Source of the DNA: Parcubacteria group bacterium GW2011_GWA2_40_14
GTDB taxonomy: Bacteria; Patescibacteriota; Minisyncoccia; Phycocordibacterales; DATDWN01
Direction of reading: 5' to 3'
Length of the DNA stretch: 36,470 nt
Assembly: GCA_000996025.1 (NCBI GenBank)
Contig: LBYF01000006.1
Span: 6,219-42,688 of the forward strand
Positions 1 to 7,253 of the stretch are shown piece by piece (position 1 is the stretch's first letter; every line of letters starts with the position of its first letter). The notes below the pieces were generated by a model. It made no database searches and was not told the origin of the DNA. It saw only the letters and a program-made list of their open reading frames with translations. The translations under genes and the position numbers were made by a program.

Positions 1-1830
1 GGCATATTTTTTGGTATTTGCGCCCTTCTTTCTCTGCTTACTTTTGAGATGATTCAGGGTAGCAAATTTATGAAAATATTGCTTTCTCTGGCCCTGCTTC
101 TCTCCCTATTTTTCCTTGCTTTGGTCAACTTCAGCATCATCTGGGTTATTCTGGCCATAACCGCCTTTCTTTTTATTCTCTATCGGATGTTTAGCGCGCA
201 ATCTGCTTATCCAAGTCAGACATCGTTTGGAAAAAAACTGTCAAAAATACCCCTCTACTCTTCTATTGTTCTTTTAGTTTCTCTTGTTTTTGTTATATGG
301 GGCGCAACGACGGGAAGTTATCTTTCAAACAAATTTAGTGTTACAAATGTGGAGGTTCGCCCAAATCTTTCTGTTACGCTGGACATCGCCAGGAACACTC
401 TCCAAAGTCGGCCTCTTTTTGGCTCCGGACCAAACACTTTTGCAGTAGAGTGGCTGACCTTTAGACCGGATGATATTATTTCCACTATTTTTTGGAATAC
501 TGATTTTCAGAGTGGCATCGGGCTCATTCCGACATTTGCCGTGACTACTGGCGCTATCGGCATATTGTCGTGGCTTTTATTTCTGGGCTTTTATGTCTAT
601 CTTGGTTTCAAATCCATATTCTCTCCCGTTACTGATGTATTCGTAAAATATCTCATCACATCATCATTTTTCGTCTCTCTTTATTTGTGGATTATGACTT
701 TTGTTTATGTCCCATCCACATCAATATTTATTCTAACTTTTTTCTTTAGCGGACTCTTTTTGGCTTCAGTTTATTTAGCCGGACTGATACCAACCTCAAT
801 ACATGTCTTCTCCCGAAGTCCCAAAACCGGATTTCTCTCCTCTCTCATTATGGTTATATTCTTTATTGCAAGTAGCGCTCTCGGTTACGGACTATTCAAA
901 AATTCACAGTCGCTTTGGTATTTCCAGAAAAGTTCATATGCCTTTAATACCTCAAATGATATTAACTTATCGGAAGAATACATGGGCAAAGCTATCATGG
1001 CGGTGCCGTCTGATATCTATTATCGGGCTCTCTCGGAAATTGAATTAGCCAAACTTTCTCTCATTTTATCCCAAGACCCAAAGAAGGTGAAACCGGAAGA
1101 TGCCCAAAAACAATTCAGTGAGACTTTAACCACAGCAATCAAAGCTGGCATAGGGGCTAAGGATGCCGACCCGAAGAACTATCTGAATTGGATTACTCTC
1201 GGACGAGTCTATGAAGCTGTTTCTGTGCCGGAGTTTGGTATAGACGGAGCGTATCAGAGTGCCCAGTTTGCATACAACGAAGCTCTTCGTAGAAATCCAA
1301 AAAACCCCGGCATCTTTATGCTCTTTGCTTGGCTTGCGGTAACAGGCAAGGATTTGAAACAGGCAAAACAATACGCTCTGCAAGCCATAGCCGTCAAGAA
1401 AAATTATATTGACGCTTATTTTCTTCTATCGCAAATAGAAGTGGCGGACAAGAACATAAAAGGAGCTATTGAATCTGTCACAGCGGCCTCTGTTATTGAC
1501 CCGACCGACCCAGGAATATTTTTCCAGCTTGGCCTTCTTAAATACAACAGTCAGGATTTTGACGGGGCGATCATTGCTCTGGAAAAGGCCATCACCCTGA
1601 CTCCGAATTATGCAAATGCCAAATACTTTCTCGGTTTAGCATATGAAGCTATAGGAGAGAGGACAAAAGCCATAGAACAGTTTGAACAACTTGCCATAAC
1701 CAATCCGGACAGCGAGGAAGTCAAAACAATTCTGACCAATCTTAAAGCCGGCAAGCCGATATTTACAGGTACTCAAAGCGCAAAACCGGAAAAAGGAAAA
1801 ACACTACCAGTCAAAGAGAAAGTACAATAA
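1..1830 (+). CDS. O-antigen ligase-like membrane protein with C-terminal TPR repeats (5' end missing)
   Basis: The reading frame is open from the first base, so the N-terminus lies outside the window; the ATG at 49 is probably internal. The N-terminal half is a series of hydrophobic segments, and between them is SRPLFGSGPNTF, which resembles the loop of WaaL/Wzy-type O-antigen ligases. The last 160 or so residues contain TPR-like helices (KDLKQAKQYALQAI, QDFDGAIIALEKAI, ERTKAIEQFEQLA). Proteins of this layout attach or polymerise envelope glycans, or act as membrane TPR scaffolds, and the following murJ gene fits an envelope role. The C-terminus is Lys/Pro-rich. The family assignment is fairly safe; the substrate is unknown. 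Confidence 0.7.
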   Translation, partial: GIFFGICALLSLLTFEMIQGSKFMKILLSLALLLSLFFLALVNFSIIWVILAITAFLFILYRMFSAQSAYPSQTSFGKKLSKIPLYSSIVLLVSLVFVIWGATTGSYLSNKFSVTNVEVRPNLSVTLDIARNTLQSRPLFGSGPNTFAVEWLTFRPDDIISTIFWNTDFQSGIGLIPTFAVTTGAIGILSWLLFLGFYVYLGFKSIFSPVTDVFVKYLITSSFFVSLYLWIMTFVYVPSTSIFILTFFFSGLFLASVYLAGLIPTSIHVFSRSPKTGFLSSLIMVIFFIASSALGYGLFKNSQSLWYFQKSSYAFNTSNDINLSEEYMGKAIMAVPSDIYYRALSEIELAKLSLILSQDPKKVKPEDAQKQFSETLTTAIKAGIGAKDADPKNYLNWITLGRVYEAVSVPEFGIDGAYQSAQFAYNEALRRNPKNPGIFMLFAWLAVTGKDLKQAKQYALQAIAVKKNYIDAYFLLSQIEVADKNIKGAIESVTAASVIDPTDPGIFFQLGLLKYNSQDFDGAIIALEKAITLTPNYANAKYFLGLAYEAIGERTKAIEQFEQLAITNPDSEEVKTILTNLKAGKPIFTGTQSAKPEKGKTLPVKEKVQ

Positions 1831-1850
1831 CGAATTAAAAATTCTACCCT

Positions 1851-3530
1851 ATGGTAAAGAATATACTGAACTTTCTAAATCGCGAGATAACCGGTCTTCA
1901 TCAAGCTGCCTATCTTTTGGGTTTTTTTGCCATATGTTCGCAGGTTTTGGCCTTGTTCCGAGACAGGATGTTAGCTTCCCAGTTTGGGGCAGGGGACACT
2001 CTTGACTTGTATTACTCCGCTTTTAGAATTCCAGATATTTTGTTTGCCACGGTGGCATCCATCGTTTCTATCTCCGTTCTCATTCCTTTTTTGATTGAAC
2101 GATTTGAAAAGGGGGAGGCAGAGGCCAAAGAGTTTGTTGATAATGTGTTCTCATTCTTTTTTTGTTTTATGCTTTTTGCCGGACTGTTGTCGTTTATCCT
2201 CGCGCCACATATTCTAAAAATTCTCTTCCCAGCGTTTGCCCTTGGTCAGGATTTTCCCTCGCTTGTTGTTTTGACTCGCATACTCCTCCTCTCGCCAGTT
2301 TTTTTGGGATTTTCAAATCTTTTGGCGTCTATTACTCAAATACATCGGAGGTTTTTTATCTACGCTATCTCACCCTTGGTCTATAACGTAGGTATTATTT
2401 TCGGCATTATTTTCTTGTATCCGTTATTTGGTTTAACGGGGTTGGGAATAGGAGTAGTCGCCGGAGCCTTTCTTCATTTTGCCGTTCAACTGCCGTTTAT
2501 TGTTAGTTGTAAGATGTTACCTCGGCTTCGTTTTCCCATAAAGTTCTCTTTTATACGCCAAATCATATATATATCCCTGCCACGCACCATTACTGTTTCC
2601 TCAAATGAAATCGCTGAACTTTTTCTCATCTCCTTCGCTTCGTTTTTTGTCCCCGGCTCCATTTCTATTTTTAACTTTTCTTTCAATTTGCAGTCGGTGC
2701 CACTTTCTATTATCGGAGTGTCATATTCTCTGGCCGCTTTCCCGACATTAACTCGGCTTTTCTCGGCCGGCAATCGGGAACAGTTTATTTTACAGATGAT
2801 TACCTCTGCCCGCCATATTATTTTTTGGTCGGTTCCTATCACGGTCTCGTTTATTGTACTGCGGGCACAGATAGTCCGCACCATTTTGGGCGCTGGTAGA
2901 TTTAACTGGGAGGATACCCGTCTGACAGCTGCCGCGCTTGCTCTCTTTAGTTGTTCTCTGGTCGCCCAAAGTCTTATAATTTTGTTTGTACGCTCGTATT
3001 ATTCCCAGGGCAAAACCAAAACTCCTTTGATTATGAATGTTATCTCTGCCGTCATCATTATCACGTTCAGCTTTTTTTTGGTAGAGTTTTTTCAGCAAAA
3101 CTTCTTTTTCAGAGATTTTGTTGAATCGCTTCTGAAAGTTTCGGGGCTTCCTGGTACGGTCGTTTTAATGCTTCCTCTCGGCTTTACTGTTGGGGCTCTC
3201 TTAAATCTGGTGATTTATTGGATAGCATTTTCCAGAAATTTTCCCTCGTTTTCTCCTCGGGTCTTGCGGACGTTCTTTCAAATAAGCGGGGCCTCTGTCA
3301 TCATGGGTTTTGTTACTTACAAATGCCTTAGTATATTTGATGCGGTTTTTAACATAAACACTTTGCCAGGAATATTTTTCCAAGGATTTGTTTCTGGTGT
3401 TGTGGGCATTGTTGTTGCCGCGCTTATTTTATATTTGCTTCATAACGAAGAACTTCGTGAGGTATGGGAGACTCTTCACAAGAAAATTTGGAAGGCAAAA
3501 GTTATTGTTCCCGACGCCGAACTCCAATAA
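1851..3530 (+). CDS. murJ: Lipid II flippase MurJ (MviN family)
   Basis: The 559-residue protein is hydrophobic throughout, consistent with about 14 membrane segments. Its N-terminus carries the family signature: RDRMLASQFGAGDTLDLYYS followed by AFRIPDILF. MurJ flips undecaprenyl-linked lipid II across the inner membrane for peptidoglycan synthesis; uppS at 25521 makes the lipid carrier. The gene starts 20 bases after the WaaL-like gene ends, so the two are probably co-transcribed. No ribosome binding site is visible ahead of the ATG, as for most genes here. Length is close to the family norm and no breaks are seen. Confidence 0.93.
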   Translation: MVKNILNFLNREITGLHQAAYLLGFFAICSQVLALFRDRMLASQFGAGDTLDLYYSAFRIPDILFATVASIVSISVLIPFLIERFEKGEAEAKEFVDNVFSFFFCFMLFAGLLSFILAPHILKILFPAFALGQDFPSLVVLTRILLLSPVFLGFSNLLASITQIHRRFFIYAISPLVYNVGIIFGIIFLYPLFGLTGLGIGVVAGAFLHFAVQLPFIVSCKMLPRLRFPIKFSFIRQIIYISLPRTITVSSNEIAELFLISFASFFVPGSISIFNFSFNLQSVPLSIIGVSYSLAAFPTLTRLFSAGNREQFILQMITSARHIIFWSVPITVSFIVLRAQIVRTILGAGRFNWEDTRLTAAALALFSCSLVAQSLIILFVRSYYSQGKTKTPLIMNVISAVIIITFSFFLVEFFQQNFFFRDFVESLLKVSGLPGTVVLMLPLGFTVGALLNLVIYWIAFSRNFPSFSPRVLRTFFQISGASVIMGFVTYKCLSIFDAVFNINTLPGIFFQGFVSGVVGIVVAALILYLLHNEELREVWETLHKKIWKAKVIVPDAELQ

Positions 3531-3549
3531 AATATGTTATTAATAAAGG

Positions 3550-3576
3550 ACTTGCTAACACTGGGTGTTAGCAAGT
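3550..3576. repeat. REP-like hairpin, left boundary of the RAYT gene
   Basis: A 12-bp stem (ACTTGCTAACAC paired with its complement) closes on a three-base loop TGG. It ends 11 bases before the transposase start codon. The same stem with the complementary loop CCA lies directly after the gene (4291-4321), so the two copies are in inverted orientation. Confidence 0.85.
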
Positions 3577-3587
3577 ATAATTAATAT

Positions 3588-4289
3588 ATGAGAAAGGAAA
3601 CTATCGTCATTGATTCATTCGTTCATGTTATTAATCGTGGAACAAAACAGATGCCCATATATAGGCAAAAGAGTGATTTGTGGAGGCTTTTATTTAGTTT
3701 ATTTTACGTTAACAATTTTTCGTCAAAAAATTGGGCACGAGAACTTGAAAGAGCAGAAATTGACCCCCAAAGTTTCATTTGGCCGGAAGTTCTTGGGGTA
3801 AGAAAACCAATAGTTTCTATTTTAGGTTTTACATTGATGTCAAATCATTTCCATTTGATTTTAAAGGAAATTATTGAAGGAGGTATTAGCAGTTTTTTAC
3901 ATAAATTTACAATGGGACATTCAAAATTTATCAATGCCAAATACAAAGAAAGTGGAAATTTGTTTCAAGGAAAGTTTCAGTCAAGAACAATTGAAACGGA
4001 CGAATATCTTCGTAGAGTAAGCGTGTATGTGATGGTTAAAAACACTTTTGAGTTATATCCAAAAGGAGGATTAAAAGGAGCCATAAAAGATTTTGAAGAT
4101 GCGTGGAAATGGGCTATTCAATATCCATTTTCAAGTCTCGGTGATTATGCTGGTGTAAGAAATTCACCAATTTTAGATAAGGACTTACTTGGAGAAATTT
4201 TTGATTCCCCAGAGGATTTTAAAGAATTTTCAAAAGACTATATTTTAGGAAGAACTCCAGATGAAGATATGGAAGAATTTGAATTTTAA
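3588..4289 (+). CDS. REP-associated tyrosine transposase (RAYT, Y1/IS200-like superfamily)
   Basis: The 233-residue protein has the HUH metal-binding motif of Y1 transposases in MSNHFHLIL (about residue 85) and a C-terminal DEYLRRVSVYVMVKN helix holding the likely catalytic tyrosine, after NLFQGKF. The N-terminal FVHVINRGTKQMPIY matches the family start. RAYTs are single-copy relatives of IS200/IS605 TnpA that nick and join single-stranded REP hairpins. Here hairpins of the same sequence stand 11 bases before the ATG and 1 base after the stop, and a related hairpin sits inside ruvC (7665-7693). The gene separates murJ from lepA and has no ribosome binding site. It appears intact. Confidence 0.88.
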   Translation: MRKETIVIDSFVHVINRGTKQMPIYRQKSDLWRLLFSLFYVNNFSSKNWARELERAEIDPQSFIWPEVLGVRKPIVSILGFTLMSNHFHLILKEIIEGGISSFLHKFTMGHSKFINAKYKESGNLFQGKFQSRTIETDEYLRRVSVYVMVKNTFELYPKGGLKGAIKDFEDAWKWAIQYPFSSLGDYAGVRNSPILDKDLLGEIFDSPEDFKEFSKDYILGRTPDEDMEEFEF

Positions 4290-4290
4290 T

Positions 4291-4321
4291 AAACTTGCTA
4301 ACACCCAGTGTTAGCAAGTTT
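4291..4321. repeat. REP-like hairpin, right boundary of the RAYT gene
   Basis: A 14-bp stem with arm AAACTTGCTAACAC and loop CCA. It is the exact reverse complement of the core of the left hairpin (3550-3576), so the pair forms an inverted set around the transposase. It may also terminate the transposase transcript, since a short T run follows. Confidence 0.85.
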
Positions 4322-4351
4322 TAATTTGGGAATCAGTATTTCTATGCTTTA

Positions 4352-6196
4352 ATGGTTGTTATGGAGAATATTCGAAACTTTTCAATAATTGCCCACATTG
4401 ACCATGGCAAATCTACCTTGGCTGATAGAATGCTAGAAATCACGGGGACAATAGAAGCGCGAAAGATGCAGGACCAAGTTCTCGATTCTATGGAACTTGA
4501 ACGTGAAAGGGGAATTACTATCAAAATGCAGCCCGTCAGGATGGTACACCATCCTGACGGTCCTGAGCGAAGCGAAGGGCAAGAGTACATTCTCAACTTG
4601 ATTGATACTCCGGGGCATATTGATTTTTCATATGAAGTTTCTCGGGCACTGAAGGCAGTGGAAGGGTCTATATTGCTCGTTGATTCTACCCAAGGTGTAC
4701 AGGCCCAAACATTGACAACTCTGGGCATGGCACGGGAGTCAGGGCTAATTATTATTCCTGTACTTTCAAAAATAGATTCACCACTAGCTCGAGTAAGTGA
4801 AGTTAGGGCTGAAGTAGTTAAACTTCTTGATTGTAATCCAGACGATATTTTAGAAGTTTCTGGAAAAACTGGAGAGGGTGTGGAGAATCTTTTGCTCGAG
4901 GTCATAAAGCGTATTCCACCACCAAAGGTATTGGTGCCGCAGGCGCCCGGCAATGTCGGCACCGGGACGTTCCGCGCGCTAGTGTTTGATTTCAAATATT
5001 CTACCCATCGTGGAGTTATTGTCTTTGTGCGCGTTATGAGCGGTTCTATTTCTAAAAATACTTCCCTTGTTTTTAAGGTTGCAAAAGAAAAATTTACAGC
5101 GATTGAAGTTGGTATTTTTTCTCCTGGTGAAGTGCCAACCGAAACACTATCTCTCGGAGAAATTGGGTACATTGTGACTGGTATAAAGGAACCAGGCATT
5201 GCCTCGGTTGGAGACACCGTGGCAGAGGAGAGAGACACGTTGCCACCACTTACGGGATATGAAAAACCTCATCCTGTTGTCTGGGCTTCCATTTATCCGG
5301 AGAGTCAAGATGATTTTATAACTTTGAAACAATCTCTCGGCAAATTAAAATTGTCTGACTCATCGTATACATATGAGGAAGAATCGTCTGGTTCACTCGG
5401 ACGTGGCTTTCGTTGCGGTTTTCTCGGCATGCTTCATTTGGAAATTATTACAGAGAGACTCCACCGTGAATTCAATTTGGATTTGGTTGTAACAATGCCA
5501 ACCATTACATATGAAGTGTTGTACAAAACGGGTCCGAAGCAAGGGAAGTGGGAGACAATTTATTCTCCATCACATTTTCCCGACGAGGGGTTACTTTCGG
5601 AGATTCGCGAGCCTTGGGTGGAATGCGTTATTATTACACCTTCAAAATATTTGGGAAATATTATGACGCTTTTGTATGAGCACGAAGTGGAGCTTGGCCA
5701 ATCTGAAAATTTTGGTGATGAGCGTACAAGAATGTTTTTGAAAATGCCACTGCGCGAGCTGATGCGAAATTTTTTTGATAAATTGAAAAGCGTTTCAAGT
5801 GGCTTTGCTTCTATTTCCTACGAGATTTTAGGGAAGCGCCCCGCCGATGTTGTGCGTATGGATATTTTGGTAGCCGACGAAGTTTTACCAGCATTTTCTC
5901 GCGTTATTTCACGCAGAATTGTAGAAAGTGAAGCTGAATCTATGGTGGAAAAGCTCCACGCCGTACTGCCGAGACAAATGTTTGTTATGAAAATCCAAGC
6001 CAAAGCGCTGGGGCGGATTATTTCTTCTCGTACTGTTTCAGCATTTAGCAAAGATGTTACCCAGCATATGTATGGTGGAGACATCACTCGCAAAATGAAA
6101 CTTCGTGAAAAGCAAAAGAAAGGCAAGAAAAAAATGAAAGCTCGTGGAAAAGTAAACATCCCCCAGGACGTATTTCTCAAAATGATGCGCTCATAA
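4352..6196 (+). CDS. lepA: Elongation factor 4 (LepA), ribosome back-translocating GTPase
   Basis: The full-length protein (614 residues) has the GTPase motifs AHIDHGKST (G1), DTPGH (G3) and SKID (G4, Ser in place of the usual Asn). The C-terminal LepA domain ends in YGGDITRKMKLREKQKKGKKKMK. EF4 binds stalled or mistranslocated ribosomes and moves tRNAs backwards. The ATG at 4361 gives the canonical MENIRNFSIIAHIDHG start and is the more likely initiation site; 4352 adds three residues. Two segments look inserted relative to E. coli LepA: residues 61-77 (palindrome 4533-4560 plus a GAGCGAAGCGAAGG repeat) and roughly residues 193-207 (GC-rich inverted repeat at 4933-4963). Both keep the frame open. 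Confidence 0.96.
   Translation: MVVMENIRNFSIIAHIDHGKSTLADRMLEITGTIEARKMQDQVLDSMELERERGITIKMQPVRMVHHPDGPERSEGQEYILNLIDTPGHIDFSYEVSRALKAVEGSILLVDSTQGVQAQTLTTLGMARESGLIIIPVLSKIDSPLARVSEVRAEVVKLLDCNPDDILEVSGKTGEGVENLLLEVIKRIPPPKVLVPQAPGNVGTGTFRALVFDFKYSTHRGVIVFVRVMSGSISKNTSLVFKVAKEKFTAIEVGIFSPGEVPTETLSLGEIGYIVTGIKEPGIASVGDTVAEERDTLPPLTGYEKPHPVVWASIYPESQDDFITLKQSLGKLKLSDSSYTYEEESSGSLGRGFRCGFLGMLHLEIITERLHREFNLDLVVTMPTITYEVLYKTGPKQGKWETIYSPSHFPDEGLLSEIREPWVECVIITPSKYLGNIMTLLYEHEVELGQSENFGDERTRMFLKMPLRELMRNFFDKLKSVSSGFASISYEILGKRPADVVRMDILVADEVLPAFSRVISRRIVESEAESMVEKLHAVLPRQMFVMKIQAKALGRIISSRTVSAFSKDVTQHMYGGDITRKMKLREKQKKGKKKMKARGKVNIPQDVFLKMMRS
4533..4580. repeat. Palindrome plus GAGCGAAG-type repeat inside lepA
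   Basis: Arms CCGTCAGGATGGT and ACCATCCTGACGG form a 13-bp stem around two bases, followed directly by CCTGAGCGAAGCGAAGGGC. In the lepA frame this encodes PVRMVHHPDG and PERSEGQ. E. coli LepA has a shorter, unrelated loop between the switch I region and DTPGH. A relative of the second part occurs between genes at 27782-27810. Confidence 0.75.
4933..4963. repeat. GC-rich inverted repeat inside lepA
   Basis: GGTGCCG at 4933-4939 is mirrored by CGGCACC at 4957-4963, in a GC-rich block that stands out from the AT-rich gene. It encodes part of VLVPQAPGNVGTGTF just after the GTPase domain, a place where E. coli LepA has a shorter linker (IPPPEGDPEGPLQAL). Confidence 0.55.
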
Positions 6197-6312
6197 CTCC
6201 AAATCCGGCGCATTTCGTCGTTGCTTCACAATTTTCCCTCCACGCGCAGTAGGTCTACTACAGCTTGGTCGGAAAAATTGCTTGCACCTAGAACTGCATC
6301 CGGATTTGGAGT
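6196..6312. repeat. Inverted-repeat-bounded 117-base element (MITE-like or structured RNA)
   Basis: ACTCCAAATCCGG at 6196-6208 and CCGGATTTGGAGT at 6300-6312 are perfect 13-base inverted repeats; the first overlaps the last base of the lepA stop codon. Inside, CAATTTTCC and GGAAAAATTG can pair, and GTAGG/CCTAC-type pairs lie near the middle, so the whole unit folds as a rod. No ORF is present. It could be a miniature transposable element or an RNA; the sequence does not decide. Confidence 0.5.
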
Positions 6313-6321
6313 CATGAGACA

Positions 6322-6393
6322 TTATCTAGATATTGCAAAGTGGGTCAGGCCGATGGCGATTGCATCAAATTCATTCTCTTTACCATTTTTCAG
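6322..6393 (-). pseudogene. Relic of a second ruvC 3' end
   Basis: On the minus strand this stretch reads LKNGKENEFDAIAIGLTHFAISR and a stop. The intact ruvC at 7254 ends DDEFDAIAIGLTHFAIHRQR and a stop. Over about 42 aligned bases there are five differences, all at third codon positions, so this copy diverged while still under coding selection and is not a fresh local duplication. Nothing upstream of about 6393 resembles ruvC. Confidence 0.75.
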
Positions 6394-6438
6394 TACGTTA
6401 TACTATATATTATGTATCATATTATGTATCGTTTTATA

Positions 6439-6474
6439 TACACCTATAGCATGCTATAGCGTGTTATAGGTGTA
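6439..6474. repeat. Palindrome with GCTATAGC core, downstream of the PaaX/Cas2-like gene
   Basis: A 36-base near-perfect palindrome: outer arms TACACCTATA and TATAGGTGTA, central GCTATAGC. The only mismatches between the arms allow G-U pairs. A sister element with the same arms and core is at 7147-7181 on the other side of the gene. Confidence 0.8.
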
Positions 6475-6488
6475 AATCAAATATGTGT

Positions 6489-7061
6489 TTAATCTGTATT
6501 TAAATTGAAATGCTTTCTAATAGAAGAATCGTTTTCTATTGAATCAACTATCAAATATAGAAGATCTTTGCCAATATGCATGTGAGCTTTGAGTAAGTTT
6601 ACCAAATCTTCGCATGGATATGGATAGACCCACACGCTATCCTGAATCTTTAGAAAACCGATTTCCAAAAGAGTGTGTCGGAGCTTTTCTCTTTGGGACT
6701 TTTTCTTTTCTGGTATGTCAAATATGAGCAAACGCCATTTTTTATCCCACTTTTTAGGTTTATCTAATGCATAATTTATCAATTCCAATGAAGACAATTT
6801 CTCCTCTCCTTTTTCTGTTAATTCAATAAATCCATTTTTGTATCTCAAAAAACTATTTCTCACCATATTATCGCGAGACCTTTTGATAGCTTCTTTTTGT
6901 CTTTTGTTGGATACTAAGCCAATCGATTTCATATATTGCAGGGCATTTGGGGCGAGAAGCGCAACTCCTAACAAGCCAGCGACTTTTACTGTAGACAAAA
7001 TTGCTTTTCGCACATACTCCTTTGATATTTTTTTCTTTAAATTATCTTCTATTTTTCCCAT
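6489..7061 (-). CDS. PaaX-type/Cas2-like winged-helix protein (orphan)
   Basis: The 190-residue protein has an N-terminal part suited to a winged helix (VRNSFLRYKNGFIELTEKGEEKL) and a C-terminal ferredoxin-like part, KKWRLLIFDIPEKKK then LLEIGFLKIQDSVWVYPYP. This pattern is shared by PaaX-type regulators and Cas2-fold proteins. No CRISPR array, cas1 or phenylacetate genes are nearby, so neither a CRISPR nor a PaaX metabolic role is supported. The gene lies between two related palindromes (6439-6474 and 7147-7181) and between a diverged ruvC tail and the real ruvC, which suggests it travels as a unit. DNA binding is a reasonable inference; the function is unknown. Confidence 0.7.
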   Translation of the reverse strand: MGKIEDNLKKKISKEYVRKAILSTVKVAGLLGVALLAPNALQYMKSIGLVSNKRQKEAIKRSRDNMVRNSFLRYKNGFIELTEKGEEKLSSLELINYALDKPKKWDKKWRLLIFDIPEKKKSQREKLRHTLLEIGFLKIQDSVWVYPYPCEDLVNLLKAHMHIGKDLLYLIVDSIENDSSIRKHFNLNTD

Positions 7062-7146
7062 ATATTTATTTTATCACTACCGTTTTACTTGTAGTCATAT
7101 TGGTATATTATGCGCTTCTGTACTTATTCTAATTATACCACTATTA

Positions 7147-7181
7147 TACACCTATCTTTGCTATAGCGTAGTATAGGTGTA
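7147..7181. repeat. Palindrome with GCTATAGC core, upstream of the PaaX/Cas2-like gene
   Basis: A 35-base element with arms TACACCTAT and ATAGGTGTA around CTTT-GCTATAGC-GTAG. Arms and core match the element at 6439-6474; the four-base spacers differ. It sits about 85 bases ahead of the start codon, where it could be an operator or an element end. Confidence 0.75.
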
Positions 7182-7253
7182 TCTTTTAAGAGGATACCAT
7201 TTATTTATAGTCTTTTAATTTATCTAGTTATTTAATTTAATTACTTAATTTAC

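Noticed and set aside
4342-5238. 298-codon open frame antisense to lepA
   Set aside because: It lies wholly within the lepA coding region on the other strand and has a Ser/Thr-rich composition without family similarity; lepA is unmistakable.
6489-7061. Reading the PaaX/Cas2-like gene as part of a CRISPR-Cas system
   Set aside because: No repeat-spacer array, cas1 or effector gene is present; the similarity is to the fold shared by Cas2 and PaaX-type proteins.
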